NCBI GenBank assembly: GCA_033977085.1
Contig: CP138906.1
Span: 4,387,670 to 4,451,669 of the forward strand
Source of the DNA: Apirhabdus apintestini
GTDB lineage: Bacteria; Pseudomonadota; Gammaproteobacteria; Enterobacterales; Enterobacteriaceae
Reading direction: 5' to 3'
DNA: 64,000 nucleotides
The notes under the pieces were generated by a model that saw only the letters and a program-made list of their open reading frames with translations, did not search any database and was not told the DNA's origin. The position numbers and the translations under genes are program-made. Positions 12,090 through 33,152 of the stretch are shown here, piece after piece (positions within the stretch are counted from its first letter, which is position 1; every line of letters begins with the position of its first letter).

Positions 12090-12793
12090 ATGACAATACT
12101 AAGCTGTAAAGTGACATCGGTGGACGCAATTACTGATACGGTTTATCGGGTTCGGCTCGTTCCTGAAACCCCGTGCGCTTTTCGTGCCGGTCAATATTTA
12201 ATGGTTGTTATGGATGAGCGTGATAAGCGCCCTTTTTCCATGGCATCTACGCCTTTTGAGTCAAAGCATATTGAACTGCATATCGGCGCATCGGAACTGA
12301 ATCTCTACGCGATGGCTGTGATGGACAGGGTTCTACAGCAAAATGAAATCCTGGTAGATATGCCGCACGGCGAGGCATGGCTGCGTGAGGATGATGAAAC
12401 GCGTCCACTGATTTTGATTGCCGGTGGAACGGGCTTCTCGTATGTTCGCTCAATTTTGCTGACCGCGCTGGAGCGAAATCCACAGCGGGATATCGCCGTT
12501 TACTGGGGCGGTCGTGAGGCGCAGCATTTGTACGACCTGAGCGAGCCGGAAGCTTTAACCGTGAATCATCCGCAGATGCGGCTGGAGGCGGTGGTCGAGC
12601 AGCCGCCGGAGGAGTGGCGTGGGCGTACAGGTACCGTGCTGACCGCGGTACTTCAGGATTATGGTTCGCTGGCCGATTATGACATTTATATTGCGGGGCG
12701 TTTTGAGATGGCAAAGATTGCCCGCGAGCTTTTTGTCATGAGCGTGATGCGCGTGAAGATCGTATGTTTGGCGACGCATTTACGTTTATTTAA
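12090..12793 (+). pseudogene. fre: NAD(P)H-flavin reductase Fre, frameshift near the C-terminus
   Basis: Fre reduces free riboflavin, FMN or FAD with NAD(P)H and can serve as an electron source for ferric reduction and prFMN chemistry; it lies next to ubiD as in E. coli. The flavin-site RPFSMAS motif is near residue 47 and the nucleotide-binding [14 protein letters not shown] near 110. At 12730-12734 T5 stands for T6; the corrected tail reads [19 protein letters not shown] with TAA at 12791-12793, 234 residues (E. coli 233). In the sequence as given the frame continues to 12908 with an unrelated tail. Confidence 0.9.
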
Positions 12794-13002
12794 TGCGGCT
12801 GGTTTCAGTGCTGGGGGCTGGCTGGTAATTATCTATATAGCGGCGCTCCGTGTTTGCGCCTTTGATAGAACATCCCCCAAATCACATTGGGCTAATGCGG
12901 CTTCGTAAAGATGATATTGCGCCACGGCAATTGCAATCGCCATGGCGCTGTTGGCGCAGCCGTTAAGCTACGGCTGCGGGCCTCTCCGGCTATAACGACG
13001 TA

Positions 13003-14174
<1,172 letters not shown>

Positions 14175-15004
14175 TTAAGCCGTCTTCAGTTCGCCAGGCG
14201 CTCGGGCTGGTTCAACCACAGGGTAATATGTTTCGTTACGGCGTGCTTTTTGGCATAAACCTTCCGGTGCTTCATAAAGTGGCCCCAGATGCTGATAACG
14301 CTGCGCCATTTCGATATAGGCCGCGCTGCCAAGCGTATCCAGCCAGCGAAATGCACCGCCGCGAAAAGGAGGAAAACCAAGCCCGTAAACTAGCGCGATG
14401 TCCGCTTCCGCCGGGCTGGCAATAATGCCTTCTTCAAGGCAACGCACTACCTCATTCACCATCGGGATCATCATGCGCGCAATAATTTCATCATCACTGA
14501 AAGCGCGCGCCGGTTGGCTGATATCGGCTAACAGAGCGTCGACGGCCCCGTCATTCTCTTTTTTGGTTTCCCTTTGCTGTCTTCTTTATAGCGCCAAAAT
14601 CCTAGGCCATTTTTCTGGCCGAACCGGCTGGCGTTAAAAAGCGCATCCACGGCGTCTCGATACGTTTTTGCATGCGCTGGGGGAACCCGCTGGCCATCAC
14701 CGCCTGAGCGTGGTGCGCCGTATCAATACCGACGACGTCCAGTAAATAAGCTGGGCCCATGGGCCAGCCAAACTGCTTCTCCATCACTCTGTCTATGTTG
14801 CGGAAGTCGGCGCCATCGCGCAGTAATTGACTAAAGCCGGAAAAATAGGGAAACAGAACGCGGTTAACAAAAAATCCCGGGCAGTCATTTACCACGATAG
14901 GCGTTTTACCCATTTTGCTGGCCCAGGCGACGATCTTGGCGATAGTTGTTACCAACGGTGCAAAACTGATCCACCCCAGCGGTTGAAAACTGATCCAGGG
15001 GTTA

Positions 15005-16833
<1,829 letters not shown>

Positions 16834-18346
16834 GCAAGGTGGATCAATATTAGACCGTTGGTGGTGACGGTAAGTGGATCACTTTTTACCCGTTGTTGAC
16901 AATAGTGGTGTCCGCCGTTTTTTCGCCGCGGATCACCTCGACCAGCGGCATACGGTGTACGGGGTTAAAGAAATGCATGCCGCAGAAGTTTTCCGGGCGT
17001 TTCAGCGCGCCTGCCAGTTCGCTAATGGGAATGGTGGATGTGTTAGAGGCGAGAATAGTTCCGGCATGGATTTTTCTTCGGTTTCGGCCAGCGCAGCCTT
17101 TTTAATTTGTGGGTTTTCAACCACGGCTTCCACGACGGCCTCTACCCGATCAAATCCCGAATAGTCGAGAGTGGGATGAATGGTTGAAACGATGCCGGCG
17201 AGCTTTAATCCGTCGATTTTTCCACGTTCAAGCTGTTTATTGAGTAATTTAGCCGCCTCGTTCATGCCCAGCGTTAGCGCTTTATCGCTGATATCTTTCA
17301 TTATAACGGGAACGCCTTTCCAGGCCGACTGATAAGCGATTCCGCCGCCCATGATACCGGCGCCCAGCACCGCAGCGCGAGCCGGTGCTGTAACCTGTTT
17401 CGTCAGCTGTTTAGCTTTTCCTTTAATGTATTGATCGCTTAGGAAAATGCCTACCAGCGCGCGCGCTCCGGAGAGTGCGCCAGTGGAACAAAACTCTGCG
17501 TCTCCAGAGCCAGCGCTTCATCTCGTCCGTATTTGGCCGCTGCTTCAATAGTTTTGACTGCGGTGAGCGGCGCCGGGTAGTGAGGTCCGGCTATCTGAGC
17601 CGTCATTCCTTTAGCAATAGTAAAGCTCATTGCCGATTCGGTCTTGCTGAGCTTCAGCGGCTGCAGCTTCGGCTGCCGCTTTGCTTTCCAGTCCAGCGTG
17701 CCGTCAATGGCCTGGCGTAACAGCGAAAGTGCGCCTTCTTGTAGCTTTTCAGGTTGCAGAATACCGTCGATTAACCCGAGCTTTAACGCTTCATTTGCGC
17801 TGACATCTTTTCCTGCGACGATAATTTCCAGAGCGCTGTCGGCACCTAATAAGCGTGGCAGGCGCACGGAGCCGCCGAAGCCTGGCATAATCCCCAGCTT
17901 GGTTTCCGGGAGCCCGATGCGCAGGTCTGGCGCGGCTAGCCGGTAATCCGTGGCCAGCACGCATTCGCAGCCGCCGCCTAATGCGTAACCATTAATGGCG
18001 GAGACGGTGGGAACCGGTAAATCTTCCAGCCGATTAAAGATACCGTTAGCGAATCTTAGCCATTGGCTAAGCTGCTGTTCAGGCACCTGAAATAGAGAGA
18101 GAAATTCGGTGATGTCCGCCCCGACGATAAAAGCCCCTTTTGCTGAACGAAGTAATACGCCTTGTAATGACGGCTGCTTTTCCAGAATGTCCAGCGCATG
18201 ACCCAGACTATCGATCGTGGCGGTATCCAGTTTATTGATAGTGCCTGGCGCATCAAACACTAGTTCAACGATGCCATTCTCCAGCCAATTAAGATAGAGG
18301 GTGTCGCCTTGATAAAGCATATCGGTCTCCTGAATCCAGCGGGGTG

Positions 18347-18363
18347 ATCTGGTCATACCAGAT
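18347..18363. promoter_or_regulatory. FadR operator of fadBA
   Basis: A 17-bp perfect palindrome ATCTGGTCATACCAGAT lies 27 bases upstream of the fadB start. It matches the FadR consensus TGGTnnnACCA and differs from the known E. coli fadB operator only in the central bases. FadR would repress fadBA in the absence of long-chain acyl-CoA. The operator is intact although fadB is split. Confidence 0.85.
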
Positions 18364-18506
18364 GAAGGAAGTGTGATTGATATGTTAATTAAATGCAAAT
18401 AATAGTTAATTATTTGCAGTAATGATCACGTATGGTCGGCATCGCCTGGTGAAGTCTGGGTATGCTAAAATGCGCAAAACACGAGTTTTCAGAGGAGGGA
18501 TAAGCT

Positions 18507-19837
18507 ATGGATTCACTGGCTGCGCAGTATAAAGAACATATGGCTACGCTGCAGGAACTTACGCGTAACGTTTTGGAGCGCTTTAATCTCGACGCATTGC
18601 TTATCCATTCCGGTGAACTGTTTAATGTTTTTTAGACGACCATCCCTATCCCTTCAAAGTAAATCCGCAATTTAAAGCCTGGGTACCGGTGACGCAGGTG
18701 CCGAACTGCTGGCTGTGGGTTGATGGAGTCAATAAGCCTAAGCTTTGGTTCTATTTGCCCGTGGATTACTGGCATAGCGTGGAACCGCTGCCGGAAAGCT
18801 TTTGGACTGATGAAGTTGAAATGATAGCGCTGCCGCAAGCGGATGCGATAGGCGGCCTGCTTCCCGCCGCAAGAGAAAACGTCGCTTATATTGGCCCGGT
18901 GCCGGAGCGGGCTTCGCAATTAGGCATTGCCGCCGGCAATATTAATCCTCAAGGCGTAATTAATTATCTTCACTACCACCGTGCCTATAAAACCGATTAT
19001 GAACTGAGCCGTATGCGCGAGGCGCAGAAGGTGGCAGTGGTTGGACACCGGGCCGCTCATGAGGCGTTTCTTTCCGGAATGGGTGAGTTTGATATTAATC
19101 AGGCTTACCTGACGGCCACCGGGCATCGCGATTTGGACGTGCCTTACACTAATATTGTGGCGCTTAATGAGCATGCCGCCGTTCTTCACTATACCCGACT
19201 TGATTATCAGGCCCCTGCGGAACTGCGTAGCTTTCTGCTGGACGCCGGGGCGGAGTATAACGGTTACGCCGCCGATTTAACCCGCACGTGGGCGACGCAG
19301 GCGGATAGCGATTTTGCCCAGCTTATTCATGATGTGGATGAACACCAGCAGGCGCTGATTGCCACCATGAAAGCAGGGATTAATTACACTGAGTATCATC
19401 TGCAATTTCACCAGAGGCTGGCAAAAATATTGCTGAAGCACGGTATTTTGCACGGTGTGAGTGAGGAAATGGTTCTTGAAAAAGGAATGACAAGCCCCTT
19501 TATGCCGCACGGAATTGGGCATCCGTTAGGGTTGCAGGTCCATGATGTAGGCGGATTTATGCAGGATGAGAGCGGGACGCACCTTGCGGCTCCTGATGCG
19601 CATCCTTATTTACGCTGTACGCGAACGTTAGCGCCGGGGATGGTACTGACGATTGAACCTGGCCTGTATTTTATTGAATCACTGCTAGCCCCGTGGCGTG
19701 AAGGTGCTTTTAGCGACCATTTTGACTGGCAGAAAATTGAGGCACTCAAACCCTTTGGCGGTATTCGCATTGAAGATAATGTCGTCATCCATGAGCATGG
19801 GGTTGAAAACATGACCCGCGATCTGAAGCTTGCCTGA
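18507..19837 (+). pseudogene. pepQ: Xaa-Pro dipeptidase PepQ, one frameshift
   Basis: PepQ is a manganese prolidase (pita-bread fold) that splits dipeptides with C-terminal proline. ATG 18507 follows a strong AGAGGAGGGA site. After residue 42 the T6 run at 18628-18633 needs T7; from LDDHPYPF onward the protein is uninterrupted. Metal ligands are visible: [17 protein letters not shown] (two Asp), [13 protein letters not shown] (His), the later Glu of TIEPGLYF and GIRIEDNVV. Corrected length 443 residues, the E. coli value. Divergent from fadBA; its stop overlaps the yigZ start (TGATG). Confidence 0.9.
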
Positions 19838-20447
19838 TGGAAAGCTGGTTAATTCCGGCTCAGCCAGCCACGGTAGCAGAGGAGATAAAAAAAGTCGCTT
19901 TATCACCCTGCTGGCGCATACAGATGGAATTGAAGCGGCTAAAGCTTTTATTGAGCATGCGCGTCAGCAACACCCTGCGGCGCGCCACTGCTGCTGGGGC
20001 TGGGTAGCGGGCGCTCCGGATGATTCGCAGCGGTTGGGGTTTTCTGACGATGGCGAGCCTGCGGGGACGGCGGGTAAACCCATACTGGCTCAGCTTATGG
20101 GCAGCGGCATCGGCGAAATTACCGCCGCCGTTGTGCGATATTCCGGTGGGATTAAACTTGGCACGGGTGGGCTGGTAAAAGCGTACGGCGGGGGTGTGCA
20201 GCAGGCCCTCAGCCAGCTTCAGACAATACGTAAAATACCGTTAACGGAATATCGTCTAACCTGTGATTATGGGCAACTGGCTATTATTGAAGAACTACTG
20301 AAGCAGGCTCACGGACATATAGCCGAGAGTATATTTCAGGCTGATATTCAGCTTCGCATCGCGCTGCCTTCTACGGATTTGCATGAATTTTCGTCAAAAC
20401 TGGCGGATATCAGTCGTGGTTCATTGCAATTATTTCCCGTTGAATAA
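19837..20447 (+). pseudogene. yigZ: IMPACT family protein YigZ, one frameshift
   Basis: YigZ belongs to the IMPACT/UPF0029 family; structure suggests RNA or nucleic-acid binding, but the E. coli role is not established. ATG 19837 overlaps the pepQ stop and reads MESWLIPAQPATVAEEIKK; at 19887-19893 an A7 run needs A8. The rest contains the family signature GFSDDGEPAGTAGKPILAQL and VVRYSGGIKLGTGGLVKAYG. Corrected length 203 residues (E. coli 204). An alternative reading from 19830 in the downstream frame gives a 205-residue protein with a foreign N-terminus. Confidence 0.87.
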
Positions 20448-20492
20448 TAATCCCCACCCTTACTGTGATCGAATTCTGAGGAATCGGCTTAA

Positions 20493-21943
20493 ATGCACTT
20501 TCGCGCCATAACCCGAATTGTCGGCCTGTTGGTCATTTTATTTTCCGGAACGATGTTTGTTCCAGGACTGGCGGCGCTAATTTATCGGGACGGCGCGGGA
20601 CGCGCCTTTACGCAAACTTTCTTTGTTGCGCTGGCGATTGGTCTGTTTCTCTGGTGGCCCAACCGCCGGCAAAAGAATGAGCTTAAGCCGCGTGAAGGAT
20701 TTCTGATAGTTGTGCTGTTCTGGACGGTGTTGGGAAGCGTAGGGGCGCTGCCGTTTATTTTCTCCGACCAACCCAATTTATCGATCACCGATGCCTTTTT
20801 CGAGTCGTTTTCCGGGTTAACCACCACCGGTGCGACTACCCTGGTTGGGCTGGATTCACTTCCGCATGCGATTCTCTTTTACCGGCAAATGCTACAGTGG
20901 TTTGGCGGGATGGGGATAATCGTATTGGCCGTGGCGATCCTCCCGATTTTGGGCGTCGGGGGCTGCAGCTCTATCGCGCCGAGATGCCGGGGCCATTGAA
21001 AGATAATAAAATGCGCCCGCGTATTGCGGAAACGGCGAAAACACTATGGCTAATTTATGTGCTGCTCACCGTAGCCTGCGCGCTGGCGCTTTGGTTTGCC
21101 GGGATGCCGGCGTTTGACGCTATAGGCCATAGCTTTGCGACGATAGCTATCGGTGGATTCTCTACCCATGACGCTAGTGTAGGCTACTTCAATAGCCCGG
21201 CAATTAATTCCATTATTGCTATTTTCCTGCTGATTTCTGGCTGTAACTATAGTTTGCACTTTTCTTTGCTGACCGGGCGCAGTTTAAAGATTTACTGGCG
21301 AGATCCCGAATTTCGGATGTTTATCGGCGTACAATTTTCGCTGGTGGTAGTCTGCTCGCTGGTTCTCTGGTTCCATAGCGTATATGGTTCTGTTTGGCAG
21401 ACGTTGAATCAGGCGTTCTTTCAGGTCGTTTCTATGGCCACTACGGCCGGTTTTACCACAGACAGTATTGCCCGCTGGCCGCTATTTCTCCCCGTACTAC
21501 TTCTATGCTCGGCCTTTATTGGTGGCTGTGCCGGCTCTACCGGCGGTGGGCTGAAAGTTATCCGCATCCTACTGTTGTTCAAGCAGGGTAATCGAGAACT
21601 TAAGCGACTTGTTCATCCAAACGCGGTTTATAGCATTAAGCTGGGTAACCGGGCGTTGCCGGAACGTATTCTTGAGGCCGTATGGGGTTTCTTTTCTGCC
21701 TACGCGCTAGTTTTTATCATCAGTATGCTGGCGATTATCGCCACTGGCGTGGACGATTTCTCTGCGTTTGCGTCCGTTGCCGCTACGCTAAACAACCTGG
21801 GGCCGGGGCTTGGCGTTGTTGCGGATAACTTTGCCAGTATGAACCCTATCGCCAAATGGATATTAATTGCCAATATGCTATTTGGGCGACTAGAAGTCTT
21901 CACATTATTGGTATTGTTTACGCCGACATTTTGGCGCGAATAA
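20493..21943 (+). pseudogene. trkH: Trk potassium transporter subunit TrkH, one frameshift
   Basis: TrkH is the inner-membrane K+ channel-like subunit that works with TrkA. Four membrane-pore-membrane repeats are visible, with filter loops [33 protein letters not shown] and LNNLGPGLG. One A is missing between 20963 and 20964 (GGCATGCAG expected, GGCTGCAG present), between the first and second repeats; both halves are otherwise complete. Corrected length 483 residues, as in E. coli. The lost base is in a CATG context, like the break in purH. It precedes hemG as in E. coli. Confidence 0.9.
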
Positions 21944-21954
21944 GCGGAGTTACA

Positions 21955-22500
21955 GTGAAAATATTGATACTGTTTTCAAGCCGGGATGGCCAGACGCGCG
22001 AGATATCAGCTTTTATCGCTTCCGGGCTTAGGGAAAAAGGCATTGATTCCGCAATACATAATCTTCATCACCTTGCGGATGTGCCGTGGGAAAAATACGA
22101 TAAAGTAGTGATTGGTGCATCAATCCGCTATGGCCATTTCCATCCGACGTTTAAGCAGTTTGTAAATAAACATGCGGCAGCGTTGAATAAGATCCCCAGC
22201 GCATTTTTTTCAGTGAATTTGGTTGCGCGTAAGCCTGAAAAACGCTCGCCGCAAACCAATTCCTATACCCGTAAGTTTTTGCTTTCTTCTCCGTGGCGGC
22301 CAAATCTATGCGCTGTTTTTCCAGGCGCGCTGCGTTACCCACGCTATCGCTGGCTCGATCGCTTTATGATTCGCCTGATTATGAAAATGACCGGCGGGGA
22401 AACGAATATTAATAAAGAAGTGGTTTATACGGACTGGCAGCAGGTGACAGATTTCATGGAAGATATTGCAGAATTAACGAGCGATTTGTCGGTTAAATAG
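21955..22500 (+). CDS. hemG: Menaquinone-dependent protoporphyrinogen oxidase HemG
   Basis: HemG is a flavodoxin-like FMN protein that oxidises protoporphyrinogen IX to protoporphyrin IX and passes electrons to quinones. The frame is intact, 181 residues as in E. coli, from GTG 21955. The FMN phosphate loop reads [10 protein letters not shown] near residue 8; [13 protein letters not shown] and the long insertion loop typical of HemG ([15 protein letters not shown]) follow. It abuts the rRNA operon promoter, as E. coli hemG does for rrnA. Confidence 0.95.
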   Translation: MKILILFSSRDGQTREISAFIASGLREKGIDSAIHNLHHLADVPWEKYDKVVIGASIRYGHFHPTFKQFVNKHAAALNKIPSAFFSVNLVARKPEKRSPQTNSYTRKFLLSSPWRPNLCAVFPGALRYPRYRWLDRFMIRLIMKMTGGETNINKEVVYTDWQQVTDFMEDIAELTSDLSVK

Positions 22501-22549
22501 GCCTTGCGTCTGAAAAGTGAGCGAACAGTAAAGATTTTTCAGTTTTTGC

Positions 22550-22577
22550 TTGTCAGGGACGCAGCAGTCCCTATAAT
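22550..22577 (+). promoter_or_regulatory. rRNA operon promoter P1
   Basis: TTGTCA at 22550-22555 and TATAAT at 22572-22577 with 16-base spacing, as in E. coli rrn P1, followed by a GC-rich discriminator (GCGCC). An A/T-rich stretch just upstream (22530-22548) fits an UP element. Control by ppGpp/DksA and growth rate is expected from the family. Confidence 0.88.
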
Positions 22578-22647
22578 GCGCCTCCATCGACACGGCGCAG
22601 ACGAAAGTGAAGGCCGGGCCGAAAGAGAAAACGCCTGAAAAATGGGG

Positions 22648-22724
22648 TTGACTCTGAAAGAGGAAAGCGTAATATACGCCACCTCGCGACCGGGGCGAAA
22701 GCCCGGCGCAACTGCTCTTTAACA
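22648..22724 (+). promoter_or_regulatory. rRNA operon promoter P2 and boxA antitermination site
   Basis: A second promoter has TTGACT at 22648-22653 and TAATAT at 22670-22675, 16 bases apart. The leader then carries boxA, TGCTCTTTAACA, at 22713-22724, where NusB/NusE assemble the rRNA antitermination complex. A second boxA lies in the spacer before 23S at 24779-24790. Confidence 0.82.
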
Positions 22725-22862
22725 ATTTATCAGACAATCTGTGTGGGTACTCGAAAGCACTGATATCAACGTCTTCGGACGAAAAATGATTATCAAGTCT
22801 CAAGAGTGAACAACAGTTAATTCATTACGAACTAACAGTTTAATTCTTTGAGCATCAAACTT

Positions 22863-24401
<1,539 letters not shown>

Positions 24402-24473
24402 CCTGAAGATACGGTCTTTTGCAGTGCTCACACAGATTGTCTGATGAAAGAAAAGAAGCAGTGAAACCTCTAC

Positions 24474-24550
<77 letters not shown>

Positions 24551-24659
24551 AATTTCTCCTCATACTGCGTTATGGCATCGCTCGCATACCACGCCTTGCC
24601 TGAGAAGAAATTGCATTCTCTCAACAGAATGCAGGGTACGTGAGGTTTAACTACTTTAT

Positions 24660-24735
24660 GGGGCTATAGCTCAGCTGGGAGAGCGCCTGCTTTGCACGCA
24701 GGAGGTCTGCGGTTCGATCCCGCATAGCTCCACCA
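24660..24735 (+). tRNA. alaT: tRNA-Ala (TGC)
   Basis: 76-base tRNA with encoded CCA and anticodon TGC, second spacer tRNA of the rRNA operon. It appears identical to E. coli tRNA-Ala(TGC) over its length. Confidence 0.97.
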
Positions 24736-24884
24736 TAATCTACTTCAGAATGTACTGATAAGTGCATTGTGAAGTATCTGCTCTTTAACAATCCGGAACA
24801 AGCTGAAAATTGAAAATCCATAAACGGAATAACCGTTTAATGGGTCTCTCAAGCCTGCAGTCCGAAGACATCTTCGGGTTGTGA

Positions 24885-27793
<2,909 letters not shown>

Positions 27794-27890
27794 ACAACGC
27801 CGAAGGTGTTTTGAGGGGTTGAGAGTATTTTCAGTTTGTGACGGATAAGACCCGTGGCGGCGCGAGAGTGCGGCGGCGGGTGACAGAATA

Positions 27891-28010
27891 TGCCTGGCGG
27901 CGACAGCGCGGTGGTCCCACCTGACCCCATGCCGAACTCAGAAGTGAAACGCCGTAGCGCCGATGGTAGTGTGGGGCTTCCCCATGCGAGAGTAGGGAAC
28001 TGCCAGGCTT
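27891..28010 (+). rRNA. rrf: 5S ribosomal RNA
   Basis: 120-base 5S gene, nearly identical to E. coli 5S from TGCCTGGCGG to TGCCAGGC, about 97 bases after the 23S 3' end. No tRNA follows it; the operon terminator comes next. Confidence 0.97.
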
Positions 28011-28022
28011 TTATACAGGAAG

Positions 28023-28050
28023 AACCCCGGTCATCTGGCCGGGGTTTTTT
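28023..28050 (+). terminator. Rho-independent terminator of the rRNA operon
   Basis: Stem AACCCCGG with CCGGGGTT, short loop, and six T residues, 12 bases after 5S. It ends the rRNA transcript before the tandem repeat array. Confidence 0.92.
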
Positions 28051-28141
28051 ATGCGAAAAACAGCGCGATACCGGGCCCGGCCACATCCGGACAGGCTCAC
28101 GCCGTAAGCCCCGCGGCCGGTTATCACCGCGCCGGATTATG

Positions 28142-28312
28142 TTTATCCTGTTTATCCTGTTTATCCTGTTTATCCTGTTTATCCTGTTTATCCTGTTTAT
28201 CCTGTTTATCCTGTTTATCCTGTTTATCCTGTTTATCCTGTTTATCCTGTTTATCCTGTTTATCCTGTTTATCCTGTTTATCCTGTTTATCCTGTTTATC
28301 CTGTTTGCCCTG
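28142..28312. repeat. 9-bp tandem array TTTATCCTG, 18 perfect units plus one variant
   Basis: Eighteen uninterrupted copies of TTTATCCTG occupy 28142-28303, followed by one changed unit TTTGCCCTG at 28304-28312. The perfect identity implies recent expansion by slippage or unequal exchange. A frame through it would give Phe-Ile-Leu repeats, on the other strand Gln-Asp-Lys; neither has a credible gene start. It lies 90 bases after the rRNA terminator, in a stretch with no gene. Each unit contains TTATCC, the first six bases of the DnaA box, but not the ACA end. Confidence 0.97.
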
Positions 28313-28674
28313 CCACTGACCGCGTCTGAGGGTAAAATAATATCTGCCCCCTGACGCCTGCGGCGCCGGCCCGCCGCCGTAATGCTTTAGCCTGACGCCG
28401 TCGCAATGAGCCAGAATATCACCGCGTGTTTGCGCCGGGCGCGGCTTTGCACTGGGTAACCGCCCGCCGGCCCGCGCAGTGTTTACCGGCTGCGGACAGG
28501 CTGCGGGAGAGGCGCCCCGGGGCGGTTTCCCCGCAGCGGACGCGCGGCTTTATTCTGCCGAGCCAGCGGAACGGCCGCTGTCGCAGGCCCTGCGGCCTTT
28601 ACTGATTGCCGGACCATAACGTCACGCGCCCGGCCGCGCCTCTCACATGCCATCCATCCCGTGCGGCCAGCTGA
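28313..28674. other. GC-rich unassigned DNA between tandem array and IS3 remnant
   Basis: About 360 bases clearly richer in G+C than the flanking genes, with many GCCGGC, GCGGG and CCCGCC stretches. No frame shows a recognisable protein on either strand. It could be a relic of acquired DNA or of a longer degenerate locus between rrf and murB; in E. coli murB follows the rRNA operon closely. Confidence 0.35.
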
Positions 28675-31075
<2,401 letters not shown>

Positions 31076-31123
31076 GCAAGGTGGATCAATATTAGACCGT
31101 TGGTGGTGACGGTAAGTGGATCA

Positions 31124-31851
<728 letters not shown>

Positions 31852-32126
31852 TGACCACTACAGATCTAGTGCGTCAGCGTCGGCCACCAGCGTAATAAAT
31901 ATTCTTTCCGTGAAATATTGGCCTTAAAATGCGCAAGGACTGGAAAGCCTACTATTAATGTGGGCGCGGGCGAAATTGAAAGAGAAAGCAATTAGTGACC
32001 CATCAAAGAGATCATATTCATCCATAATTAGCGTCCATCTGTATAAGCCCTGCGAGGTGGTGCATCTGCAAGCCATGCGCTAAGAGATCGGGTAAACTAG
32101 CCGTGTTTAGTAAACAGGATGATACA

Positions 32127-33152
32127 ATGAGCGTCTCACTTAAATCCCTCAATACCTTTGGCATTCAGGCTAATGCTGAACAAGTTATCTACGCTGACAA
32201 TGAACACCAACTGCGTACCGCCTGGCAGGACGCGGTGCAGAAAAAAACCAGCGATAATTCTCGGTGGGGAAGCAATATCCTGTTACTGAACGATTTTTCT
32301 GGCAGCGTTATCCTAAACCGCCTTTGTGGTATTACCATTCATGAAACTGGAGATGCGTGGCATCTGCACGTTGGCGCAGGCGAGAATTGGCATGGATTGG
32401 TTAAATATACTTTAAATAAAGGTATAGCCGGCCTTGAAAATATGGCGTTGATTCCTGGTTGCGTGGGGTCAGCCCCTATCCAAAATATCGGTGCTTATGG
32501 CTGTGAGCTACAAAATGTGTGTGAGTACGTCGATTGCCTAAATCTTGTTAGCGGTGCTCGAAAACGTTTGAGCGCGCAGGAATGCCAATTTGGTTATCGC
32601 GATAGCGTATTTAAACATAGCGAAATGGCTGACACTGCTATCGTTGCCGTAGGGATTAGTCTTTCTAAAGACTGGCGGCCTATTTTAAATTATGGCGACC
32701 TAAAGCAACTTGATGCCGAAACGGTGACTCCTCGTCAGATTTTTGATGTCGTATGTCACATGCGTCGATCAAAATTACCGGATCCTGATATTACTGGGAA
32801 TGCAGGCAGCTTCTTCAAAAATCCGGTAGTAAATGAGCAACAGGCAAAATTACTATTACAACATCACCCTGATGCGCCTTATTATCTTCAGCCCGATGGC
32901 AGTATTAAACTCGCCGCCGGATGGCTAATCGATCGCTGTGAATTAAAGGGTTATCGATATGGCGGCGCGGCGGTACATCGGAAGCAAGCTCTGGTGTTAA
33001 TTAATGTAGGAGATGCAACGGGCCAGGATGTAGTTGCGTTGGCGCGGCATATCAGGAGGTGCGTTGGCGAAACCTTCAATATTTGGCTGGAGCCGGAAGT
33101 ACGTTTTATAGGTTCACAGGGAGAAATTAATTCCGTGGAGACTATTGCGTGA
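32127..33152 (+). CDS. murB: UDP-N-acetylenolpyruvoylglucosamine reductase MurB, scrambled FAD motif
   Basis: MurB uses NADPH and FAD to reduce UDP-enolpyruvyl-GlcNAc to UDP-MurNAc, the second committed step of peptidoglycan synthesis. ATG 32127 has AGGA at 32116-32119; length 341 residues (E. coli 342). The frame is open throughout, but residues 40-47 read TSDNSRWG where the family has a PxxxLGxGSN FAD loop. This is explained by a gained A (A7 at 32241-32247) and a lost G (G4 at 32266-32269) that cancel; correcting both restores PAIILGGGSN. Other motifs, including [33 protein letters not shown] and LEPEVRFIG, are intact. murB stop overlaps birA GTG. Confidence 0.93.
   Translation: MSVSLKSLNTFGIQANAEQVIYADNEHQLRTAWQDAVQKKTSDNSRWGSNILLLNDFSGSVILNRLCGITIHETGDAWHLHVGAGENWHGLVKYTLNKGIAGLENMALIPGCVGSAPIQNIGAYGCELQNVCEYVDCLNLVSGARKRLSAQECQFGYRDSVFKHSEMADTAIVAVGISLSKDWRPILNYGDLKQLDAETVTPRQIFDVVCHMRRSKLPDPDITGNAGSFFKNPVVNEQQAKLLLQHHPDAPYYLQPDGSIKLAAGWLIDRCELKGYRYGGAAVHRKQALVLINVGDATGQDVVALARHIRRCVGETFNIWLEPEVRFIGSQGEINSVETIA

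Noticed and set aside
28142..28312. Tandem array as a CRISPR locus
   Set aside because: Units are 9 bp and directly adjacent with no spacers, and no cas genes are present.
27890..28354. An open frame of about 154 codons over 5S rRNA and the tandem array, encoding a long Phe-Ile-Leu repeat
   Set aside because: It begins inside 5S rRNA and runs through the rRNA terminator; the length comes only from the 9-bp array being free of stops in that frame. No ribosome site or relatives are evident.
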